This document shows positions 47,801 through 59,800 of a DNA stretch of 64,000 nucleotides, in pieces. This stretch comes from Patiria pectinifera (lineage: Eukaryota; Echinodermata; Asteroidea; Valvatida; Asterinidae): positions 13,826,001 through 13,890,000 of the forward strand of contig CM057141.1 in assembly GCA_029964075.1 (NCBI GenBank). Reading direction: 5' to 3'. Numbering within the stretch: position 1 is the first letter of the stretch; each line of letters begins with the position of its first letter. Under the pieces are notes generated by a model. It was not told the DNA's origin. It saw only the letters and a program-made list of their open reading frames with translations, and searched no databases. Position numbers and translations under genes: made by a program.

Positions 47801-50800
47801 GTTTTTTGGCCCTATCTCAATTTCAACCTCTGCCCAGAAGCGTCTGCTTTTGACAGAACAGGTCACATATATTAAGTATGTTTGGAAGTTGTTCGAAAAA
47901 TGTCCGGGGCTCCACAACAAGTGAGATTTGCTACAACTGTTTTCTTTTCTTTGAATAGTATTAGAAATAATCAAACTAATTAAACTGGAGATGTGGTGAG
48001 TGTGGTCGAAAACAATTTCCATCTTGTGAATAGAAATAATCAAGTTTACACGTAGGTAAAGGATGACAATACATGTAAAACCAAAATTAAAAAACAAACA
48101 AAAAGTTTGTTGTCAATTCAATGTTAGAAAACATGCACTACAACACTAACATTTCCTCAACATCTGTGGCATTCCAAATGAAACATTAACAAAGGCAAAA
48201 AAATTAAATTGGAAATAATTTTTTGTTTGTCTTGTTTTGTTTTTGTTTTGTCTAAGACGTGCATACGCGAGGAGATTTTTTTTTTCAAAACTCACCGATT
48301 TATTGGTACAGCTACTGTGCCCCCAACTTTTATACCACCGCCAAAGTTTCCTCTGGTATGACCTGCATAAAAAAGAAAAGAAAACAAAAATTCAACTTGC
48401 CAGTTAAAATTATAAAATTGGCTTGGACAGCTTGCCTCTTAACACAGGTTGATGGTCACAACAGAAAGTTTCAACCTGTTACACGTAGTTTAACCCTAAC
48501 TCCCTAGGCATTTTGGCTAGGATGCAACCTTAATCCTGCACAATCCTCCAACTGCCTCCATGTAAAAATTACATACAGCCTCAATCCTCCAAAATCATCC
48601 TTTATTTCTTGAATGTGGTCCTTGGAGGGCTGACCACTGCCGCAATCCTGCAAAATCCTCTAGGAATCGCTGTCAAGATGTTGAGCCAGTGACATCCTGG
48701 AGCAGTGCGGAGGATTTCAGGCATAATCTAGGCCTAATTTATGCACGGCTGGGCATAAACAACACAAGGTCCGGCCTAAAACCTTGACACAGTGCAGCCT
48801 CCAAAATCAGCCATACATTTTTGCCATACAGCCTCAATCCTGCAAAATCCTCCATTTTGTGAAGAGGATTTTGGAGGATTTGGGAAGGTTAGGGTTAATA
48901 ATTAAGTTGCATCACCCATGCTTTTTAACTAATTCATTTTTTTTCTCTTTTATAAATGTTCAACTTGTATGTTTTACTACCAACTAAAAAACCTCCTATT
49001 TTAATTTTTTGGGCATCTCCTCTGAACAGGGGTTATATTTTGGCCATAAAACGGGGCCACTTTACAAGCAGACTGGTTCCCGGTCCATACTCTTATTATT
49101 GCTGATTTTGGGTGGGCACCAACCTATCCCGACGGAATTACCAACAGGCCAAAAATAATTTGAAATTTGGAAAGTAAATAATTCAATAATTAAACATGAG
49201 TGGATAATTTGGTCGATGTTTCATATGGAAGTGAACTTTTGTATTGCTTGAAAAAAAGCAATTTAGAAAAGGAAGTCGAAAAGAGCACGGGAATCATCTT
49301 TAAAGATGATGAAAGCTTCTTTTACTTTTTTTTTTAAACAAAACTCAAAATTAGCAGCGAAACCTCAACATGACTTCAAAATTAATAGGGACAAAATTCT
49401 GAAACGCAAAATGAAAAAACATAAATAAATAAAAACAAAACTGGCACAATGAATTAGAAGTAGGTTGTTTCTTTTTCACATGTGCATGATGTGCGTGAAC
49501 ATGTATAATATTAAAACAAGATTTTCCTGTTAAGAAAAATGATGGTTAAACAAACGGTTGAGACAAAACAAATTACCTAATTGTAAGAAAGGTTGCCCAT
49601 CAATTTCTCTATAAAGTATTGACATCATAGAATACAGCCATATTAAATTACTAGAGCGCTAACTCGCTGTACAAATGAATCCTGATGGGCTCATCCATGT
49701 TTGTGCACAAACCTTTAAAAAACTCAAAATTTAGTACTGCTTTAGTACGACTATCTGCATATCTGCGTTTGTATTTTAAACGAGTGCATTATTGAAGCCG
49801 ATACACCAAAAACCAAAATGCACAATTGGTAAATGACACTTCATTTTGCACTGCGCAAACTCAAACGCAAACGCATAGGCGGCACTGCAGATTATTTTTG
49901 TACTTGCGCGTTGCAATTAGATTACATTATCTGACATATTATCTGCATATTGGCTGACTTTATGGAATAACAGGCCCATCATGATAATAAAGGTTGTACA
50001 TGGGTTTTCACTGTTTTTTTTGGTGGATTTTGGGGGACTTGGTCCTGCAGGCCCGGTTGGACTAAATATTGATGGAGTATGATGGACTTTGGGCCTGGAG
50101 GTCTAGAGCAAAGCATGCATTGGAAGCAGTGTGATTGATGGATTTTGGCGGACTTGGTCCAGTACATGTACCGGTACAAGTTTAGTAAAAGACAGTAGGG
50201 AGTTAGGGTTAATGTATAAGGATTTCTGCTGTAATATCATTTCCCATGCGATGGAGCCATTTCCTACATGTAGATTAAAAGTTTAATCATCTCGTCTGTT
50301 TTTTTTTAATTCCAGCTAAAAGCAATTAATGATCCAACGACAGCTTAGGGACATGGCGGCCAGACTGTTTAAGCTCCTTGCAAATGTGGCCCTCCGCTCC
50401 AGAGGGAAATTAATCCGTCAAAATTAAACTTTGCCAGATCCGTGAAGGAGTAGCCGAAGTTGTCCCAGATGAGAGAGTTTAATTGTCTGGATACAGTGCT
50501 GGACTCCCACTGGTGAAATTTATGGACATATGGTTCACCATTGGAAGAGAACATAAAACATTCTGGAAACGATTAACACTTGTCAACAGAATGCTTTCCA
50601 AGAACACTGACTCAGGAGTGACCACACTCAGTTTTCAACTTGTCTTTATAGAGTTTACATGGCCAACTACAGGTGTTGAAAACAGTGTACCATTTCAAAT
50701 TTGACATTCTGGAAACGTTCAACACTTGTCAACAAAATGCTTTCTAAGAACACCGATTCACAAATGACCACATTCTGTTTTTAGCTTGTCTTCAAAGAGT

Positions 50801-53800
50801 TTATGTTTTATAACTATGAGTTATAAAACCCTTTTTTCAAATGAACCACAAAGGGAAGCTGACTAGGTGAATTATACTATTTTTGGAAAAGTTGAACAAA
50901 GAAATTGACTGGAGGGGGGCTTGAACCTGCGACCTCCGGATTACCGTTCCGGTGCTCTACCAACTGAGCTATCCAGCCTTATGTTGGCAGTTCCACAATT
51001 CGTCCATATCTTTGTTTAAGGGGCGCTAGTCATTAAGCCATAAACCTGTAATAATCCATGCAGCCAGGGATCACGCCCAAAGTCATGATGCAGATCTGGG
51101 AAAGGATACAGCTTTTTATTACAAATGTTCAAATGAACCACAAAGGGAAAATGATTAGGTGAAACATAACAATTTTTGAAAAGTTGAAGAAAGAAATTGA
51201 CTGGAGCGGGGCTTGAACCTGTGACCTCCGGATTACTGTTCCCGTTCTCTACCAACTGAGCTATCCAGCCCAACGTTAGCGGTTCCCCAATTCTTTAATA
51301 CCTTTGTTCAAGGGGCGCTAGTCAGAAGCCATAAACCTGTATATCCATGCAACCAGGAATCACGCCCAAAGTCACGATGCAGTTACGTATAAGACCCATG
51401 TAAGAAATACATGTACACCCGCATATTGCAACATAAGATTAAGCAGCAGCAAAAACAATACATGTAATCGTCTCTTGAATTTCATTGAGCCAAGCACCCG
51501 TTAAGGCCAGTTTGTACTCAGAACGAATGCGAACCCAAATTTGAAACTTCATTCAAAGTCACAAATTCTGAAGCATATGTTTGCAGCATCTTTTGCGAAT
51601 CTTTTTGTTCAAATTTGAATAAAACCACATGTAAAATTCAGCAGTTCACCAAATTCAGCTGACAAAATCCTACAAAACTATGCCACAGTACAGCAAAACT
51701 GATCAAATATACAATTTCCATTTTTAGCTCCATTATTTTCCATTTGTAAAAGTACCCCCCCCCCCAAAAAAAAAAAAACCCTAAAAAAAACCCACATTGT
51801 TTTCAAGCCAACCAAAACTCCATCATGATCATGCTAACTTGAAGTTGGCCAAGTTGTATCAGCTGGAAAACAGGGCTCTGACAAATTTTCCATTTTACAA
51901 GTAGAACAGGGGTGTGAGTGACCACTCATAAAAATAGCTGAAAACAGCTGGGAAAGGTGTAAAAAAGCTGAACTTTGGAAATCTCCTATACTTTTGTACA
52001 CACTAAGTGAGGGAAAAAAGCTGAAATCCAATACAAAAAAAAAGCTTTAAAGCTGAGATTTCACACCCCTGGTAGAAAAAAATTAACAATTTCCACAAAA
52101 ACACAAGGGGGCAAACAAAACTGCAGGGGAGGGTTTCAAAATCCTACACTTACAATATAAAAAAATACATAAATTTACAAATGCAGTAAATGTGCCAACA
52201 TCAAAAGAAAACAATGGGATTGGACAAAGTTGATTAAGAAAGAATAATTATGCATGTATATGGAAATATAGGGGTGCAATAAAAAAATGAGAATGTGCCG
52301 TTTACGCATTTAAACGTTCAAACGAAAACAATTCCAGATCTGTTTACACATTTTCCAAAACGTTTAAACGAACCCCAAATTATATAACAGGGACCAACGT
52401 TCACGATATCTTCCTTTGAGTTAAACCTACATGTTCATAACACAAAATATTTCAACAATGTTTCCAAACCTATTCAATTTAGAAAACCTTGAAACCACAG
52501 CAGTACTTGATTACATTCAGGGTACACGTAGTTTAAGTTTTTACTTTTTTACTCACTGCCATTGTTGGTTTATCATGCCAATCACGTCTGTCTGCAGACA
52601 TAATGGCCAGGTGTCAGCCTTTGTGACTGGCTAAACGTTAAAACGGTACTCAAAATATTTGCTAAACGTTTACAAAATTAAACGCAAAGTCACATCCTTA
52701 AAAAAAAAAACGCAAATATTGCCAACGATGGCAAACAATTTCCTATTTTCCGAAGGCAAAGGGCAAAAGGACATTGTAGGGCAGGGATTCAACAATATGC
52801 ACTTACAGTAAAAAAAATAATAAATAAATAAATTACAACTACAGTATTAAAGTGAACCAACATCAAATAAACTGAAAGAAAATGGAATGGGATAAAACGG
52901 GTTGAGAAATAAGAACTCAAGGACATGTGCAAATATATTGATGTCTGTATCTGTTCATGTAACAATATACTTGCAAATATGTTGATTGCACAAATAAAAA
53001 GGACACATACCGGTAGCTAAAACAAAAAGTTGGATGTATCTTAACAAGCTTCTGAACTGATGACGTCGCACTTTGTTTACATGTGTACTTTCTTATGGGA
53101 GCTTGATGAGACGACCGTTGCTTCGCCTCACACCAGTGCACAAATAAACAAAGTGTGACGTCATCAGTACAGCTAGGCTTGTTTAAAAGTGGTTAGTTAC
53201 ATGTGTACAATGTAGGTTGATTTGTGTGGTACACATGTTGATTTTAAAAATAGTTTGGGAAGGGCATGCACACCCCCTTTGCTAAAATAAATGGCCACTG
53301 CGTTTGAAGTTGGTTTCCTTCCTAAGTCGATAAACCCTGAACTACTACCTTCATGATGCAGTCATTTATACTTAAAAAAAAAATTATTAGGTTGTTTTTG
53401 TTTTGGGAGCAGGGGTGTCGACTTTTGACAACGTCTACAGGTGCATGTAGGTCAAATTAATATATAGTTTTAGGAATTCCATTTCAATTCCTTTTGAGCA
53501 AATAACCCTTAAAGTCCCAGTACCTCCCCCCCCCCCTCACCCACCCCACCCCCTCCCTCACATCCCACCCCACCCCCGGGCCCTGCCTGATACTCCCTGT
53601 ACTGCCCGAAACTACCTGAGCACTGTATCAAATTTTCTGGAATCTTCAGTGTGTAAATACAAATAAAGTACAGGTGTTACTGGATCATGAAAGCAATTAT
53701 GTTCATGCAGATGGAAATATGTATATAAACAAAAATATCATGGGGTAAAACAAAAATTATGATGGTCAGAAAAGAAAATCAAGCAAAAGAAACCTACATG

Positions 53801-56800
53801 TTCTTAAGGGGTTCTGGTACTGAAAAGTCATTGCAATTGTTTTTAGTCAGGTACAACTGCTTCAAGTTTATTTATAAAAACGTTACATGTACATTACTAG
53901 TACGAAGAGGTCACAGGATAAGCCGAAGCTTGCCTTGTACTCAGTATGTCCCAAGTTAAGTTATTTAACATGTTTAAAGAACACTGTTTAATAAGTTATT
54001 TTTCAGTACCACAACCCACTTTGACACCAACTAAACCACAAAAAAGCTTGTGATATTCCGTCACCTGGTTCTGGCTCTGTCTCTGGCTTGGTCCCAGCAC
54101 ATAACTGGTCATGATTCCCTACAGAATAAAAAGAACAAGCCCCAAACAAACACCAGAACATGAGTTAATGTGCACATGAAAGATGTGATGATGCATGATG
54201 CACAATGCATTGGGACGTGTACACTTTCTTTCGCAACTCCTAGGGGTGCAGACCAGTAGATAGGCCCTAAATTGCCTTTGCAGTCCGAATCACAATTTGT
54301 ATTCGTCAAATTTTCTCTTAATAGAGAATTTTGGCCCCTGCCTTTGAGTACAGGATGAGTATAAAAAAAACGAAACCCAAATGGCAGGACCACTATTTGA
54401 ATGAAGTTTTGCCTTTCAAAATCTAGGATATGAAAGCCCAATCAATGGGCTTTCTTTTAGTACAAGAATCATTCAATTCACTCATATGCTCTTCAAGTTA
54501 CAGAATGTTTTTAACATAAACACTGTTTAAAGTTCTGTCCACGGATCACAAAAAAACGGTAAGTGTTCTTTCACCGAACGAAAACAATTCACATGCATCC
54601 CTATGAGAAATGTTTTCGTTTTGCTGAAAGAACACTTACTTTTTTGTGATCAGTGGACAGAACTTTAAAATGGTGTTAATGTGTTCAAAATTCTGAAACT
54701 TGAAAAGTACGTGGGTGATTTGAACACATGTGTTCAATGGTTCTTGTACTAAAAGAAAGCTTAATGACTGGGCTTTCATATCCTAGATTTTGGTCCTGCC
54801 ATTTGGGTTTCGTTTTCTTTTACTCACCCTGTATTGGTAGAAAAGACAGTTCCCAGCTCTGAACCTGTCTTTGAACTTGTATTTTCTGTGAAATTTGGGA
54901 TGAAGTTGGTCCCACAAAATTGCTTTATTTTGCAATGGAGTGGAGAGATCTAGTTTTGAAAATAGCGATGGGCTTCAGGACTGCTTTTAGTGGTTATCGT
55001 CTGTTGAGGGAAAAATCACCCAAAAGTCATTGTTTAACCCAAAACAAATAGAACAGAAATTGAAAGAGGGTGATTACTATCAAGCTTTAATTTGATGAAT
55101 GTCTTAATCACCTGTGAGTGTTCTTAGTTTTTTTCGGTTTTTTGTTTGTTTTGAAGTTGGGTTATTTTTTGGTCGGTGGCGACTCTGGGAATCTATTTAC
55201 TGGTCTGCTACCCCAGCCATCATGCATGGATCATACATGCACATGTTCAATATCACGGTCAATTTCATTTGGCAGGTGCCTGTATACATGATGCTTTTTC
55301 ATGCTGTCTGCTGCTTTACCATTGAGTGGGTTTTTTATTTTCTGCTGTGGAAAAAAAACACGATCTTGGAAGCTACGGGACAACGAATGCGTGTTGACCT
55401 TATTTTGACCTTTGTTTCCTTAGCTGTAGGTCAGATGAAGATGTCACCATGGACATGTTTAATGTTTGACGAAGGCCAACATGATGACAGCGCTAATTCT
55501 GTCATTTGAGTTTTTTTTTTTTTATTTGACAAATTTCGACTTTTGACCCATAACTGTAGGTCAGACGAAGAGGTCACCGCGGACATTTTTTAAGGTTTGA
55601 CCAAGGCCAACATGTTGACAGCGCTACTTTTGTCATTTGACCTTATTTGCGCTTATTGGAGCTGATTTGAAATTTGACATTATTTTGACCTTGACCCCAT
55701 GATGACCTTTAACCCCAGTTTGGTTGTGTGAAATGTTGGGGCTGGGCTAATGATACTTTTGACAAAGTTCCGTTGAAATCGGTCAAAATATGTAGGAGCA
55801 ATAGACAATGTGAACGTTTGTTACTAACTAACTAACCTACGGACTAACAGAGAGACGTGAGTTGTAGAGCTGCTATCCGCAGCTAAAAATAGTTAAAGAA
55901 CTGTTTGTGCTTCTTAGATCATCTTTTTGAATTGCTGTTTCTTTAGCAATACAAAAGTTACTCATGATTGAAAGGAAAGAGAAAATTGCTGCACAAATTT
56001 TGAATTATTAGTAGCTCGACAATAATTCACTTCCCGCAGGGTAGACTGGTTCCTGCCTCCCTATGAGAATCCATATGGACTGGGAACCAGTTTATCGTAT
56101 GACTGATCTGTTGGTGTGGAAAAGCTACCCCAAATAAAAGCTATTTTTCAGAGGGTTGCAGCAACCAAAAATGAGGGGGGGGATTATTTTTCAATAAAAT
56201 ATAATATAAAATTCAGTCCTTCTGATTTGAGGCGTGCAATCGCACCCCCACGCCATCGCACTTCCCAGAGAAGTGCGAATAATCCCACGCCTGAATCCCT
56301 CTGTACCAAACACCTCCGCATACATTTACAGCTTAATTATACTTCATAATGTGTGAAAAAAGTACGTCGGTGAAGAAAAAAAACAACCAAGACAAGTATT
56401 ATAAAAAAATTACCAGATTGTTCAGTCCCAGCTTGGACCACAGAATCCCACGCCTAAAAAAATCACACGCCAAGAAAAATCACCAGCCTAGAAAAAAAAA
56501 AACAAGGTGTGCCTTTTTTCCCCATGCCTGTGATTTTCAAATCAGAAAGACTGCAACTGAAAATTTGTCAGAAGAAAAAAAAAATTGAATCTGTTAAAAA
56601 GGACAGAAAGTACAACTTTAGCCAATACATTAGAATACATGTCATCATACATGCACGTGTATGTCATGGAGCAGCCGAGCACGCCAATTTGTACTGTGTG
56701 AAATAATTTGTATAGAAATATTGGTTACCAACCAAAACGCCTATGGCTTGGGTTCGATACATGCTCAGGTCCACATGCGGATTGGGTTTTCAGTCCCTGC

Positions 56801-59800
56801 CCAATTCCGTGGGTATTTTCTGGGGTTTTCCTCCCACCTCTAAAACTGTAATTTCTTCTCACTGTCTTCTCTCTAAAGATTTCTTCAGGCTTGCGAGCTG
56901 CAGTGCCTGGGGCGCTTTTGAGGAATCCTTGGTTTAGAAATAATCAATAATAGCAGCAGGATATTTCACAGAGTATTATCTTTCCACATTTTGCAATTCC
57001 ATGACACGTCATTCACACGCAGTTGTCATAAATACATAAGGTGCACATACATTTATGCATGTCCACGCAGGAGTAAGTACATAAATTTGTATGTAAATGC
57101 GCTGCAGTTTCAATGAATATATTTTGGAGGCTCTTTCATGCAAAGTGAAATGGATGGATTGTGAAGTGAAAATGACCCCCCCCCCCAAAAAAAACCCAAT
57201 AATTAAAAAAAATCAATCAATAAACTAGAATTGTGCCTGCAACACATAACTGTATCGACAATAGTTTAGCAAACTTGTATCCTGTTAAACAAAACAAAAT
57301 CAAAAACTAAATTTTAGGAAAGGCATTGCACATGCATCAAAGAAAAACTGTACAGCATGCAAGATGAGTTAGAAATCATAAAAGAAGAAGCCATTCTAGG
57401 GGTGTGCATCGGAACGGGGTCACCGAGTACCCGACTGATGTCAGGAACCGGTTCCAGATTATGGGATTGCGAGTACCCGTAACCAACTTTACAAATTACT
57501 TAGTTACTTCTCAGACACTGAAAAAAAAATTGAAAACCAGGCTACATGAAAAGCCAAAACAGACATCACGTTCGGGTGCATTTTAAGGCGCGACAAATGA
57601 CGCTCGTGAAAGTTTCAGTTTACACAGTAAAGCTACATGTACAAACCCCTAGCTTCAGACAACATCCAGAATTTGAATTTTGGGGTTGGGTTGTTGGGTT
57701 CCTTTCACGGGTACCCTTGTTTTATTTCAATAGGGTACCCGGTTCCTGTACTAACCGTAAATGCACACCACTAACCCATTCACAAGTCATGCTTTCATGT
57801 ACATGCAGTCTTTAAACTTTTTTTTATTTTCATTCCAAAGTACCATGAACATGTATACCATACAGGAAACGAAAGAAATTAAACCAAGGGCAGACTGAGA
57901 AATCCGGAAGTACGGTCTAGGTTAACAGAAGCATTATTGACCCATGGAAAACAGGTTAGTATCTATCTCTTGTTATCCATAAGCAAGTGAAAGGGAAATA
58001 AAACAATGTCAGCAGGACTTCAACCTGCAATCTATAGATTACTGTACCAGTAGAAGACCAACTGAGATATCAATATCAACAAGTCCGTGTACTGGCTGCC
58101 TCCTTATTTGTCAAAATCTTTCTTCTGAGCTGGGCAACAGATCAAAGACATTTTGAGGATTTTTGTTTGCCAATGTGGATGCCATGTGCTATAAAAATTA
58201 AGTTTCACTGTGACAAACAAGGCCAGCTTGAGCCTTATCCAAGAATACTAATTAGAAAGACCTACATGTGTACAGTACATGTACTGTCTTGATGACGAGC
58301 ATGATTGAAAGCTAGTTAAAGGGGATTTCCAATCAATTTTGTTTTTGTCTTGTCGGTCACAAGGTTATTGGAAGTGCATGCAAATCTCCCCTGAAAATGC
58401 CTTGAGTGTGTTTTGATTAATTTCTTCATTTTCTGATTACCTATACTTGTGGGAGAAATCTGAAGGAAAGTTTGTAGGAAAGTTTTGCTAAAATTGTCAG
58501 TTTTTCAGGAAAATGCCATTTACTTAAAAAAAAATAACTTTGTGAGAAAGTTTCAGAAAATTGCAAAACATTTTTTTGAAATTTCTGGCAAGATTGAAAT
58601 AACTTTAAGGTGGAATCCAGCAGGATTTTTCTGGGCTACCGATGAATTAATGATATGAATTTGCTATTTGTGGTTGTTGACAACAGCGCGCGTATACTCT
58701 GCTGCGTGTGCGTGCGAAGGTAACGCACGCTGCACTCTGTTGACTGGTTGACGACTGTGATTTTCTACACGCTTGATGGAGCTGGAACCAGTGAAATGTG
58801 TTAACATTCCCAGATGACTACAATATCAAAAAATAATATTGCAGTCATCTGGGCGCCTTTTCTGAAAACGCATGCAATATGCTGATTTATTTTTACCACC
58901 TTGAAGCTTGATATGAATAATGTCTCTCGTTTATGCACATGATCCTGAACAGATCAATCGATAAACAACAGCATGTGTTTGATGTGTACACAATGCAGTG
59001 TACATGATTAAGCTATGAAAAGATGAAAGAAGTCAATATTTAATCCACAGTCCTGTGCTGTATTCAAATAATACTTGAATTCCTGGGTTAAAATTAACTA
59101 GACTTGTGGTGCATCATTGACAAATGTTACTAGGGAATGATTTCAAAATCAAGAAAAAAAAATTTAGCCAAAGATAATAACAAGTGATCCGCGGATCGCA
59201 CATGTTGCCTTTTTGCGTGGTCGATCCCCATACTGGTATGTTTTGTATTCTTACAAAAAAGTCAAATTTGGTGAATTTTAAACGACCTCAAATGACCCCT
59301 AGATGATCTTTGACCTCCAATTTGGGAAAAGTTGTGATGAACCCCCACCCAAGGATCACTCCATCTCAAGTTACATTAAAATTCATCAAATTCTGTAGAT
59401 AAAGAAATATTTGATGATACCCGTATTTGAACAATGACATCTAATGACCCCTACATGACCTTTGACCTCAGTAATCCGATGAAGAATTGTGCCTTCCCAC
59501 CCAGGGGTCACTGCATCCAAGTTACTTCAAAATTCATGAAAGCATGTACAAATTATACATTTTTAAAAAAACTTTTACATACAGGTCTACGGTCATACAG
59601 AATTTAGGACCAGTGGTTAGATTAGTGTCTCCCAAAACTTTGTTTAGGAACACCAAAAAAGTACACTCAATGTCAAGAAAAAAATGCCAATTTAACACAC
59701 ACAAAAACTCTTTGAATTACACTGCTGAATTCCATTTTCTTTCAGCAGATATTTCAAAATTAGATTGTGGAAAAATTAGGTAACAGAAAAACCTAGAGCA

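Noticed and set aside
50907-50978. Functional tRNA-Thr gene
   Set aside because: It sits in a repeated SINE unit, has a C at position 33 and two T-stem mismatches. Kept as a tRNA-like SINE head.
55114-55509. 131-codon frame with hydrophobic stretches
   Set aside because: It runs into the TGACCTTTGACC dispersed repeat, and the hydrophobicity comes from T-rich sequence.
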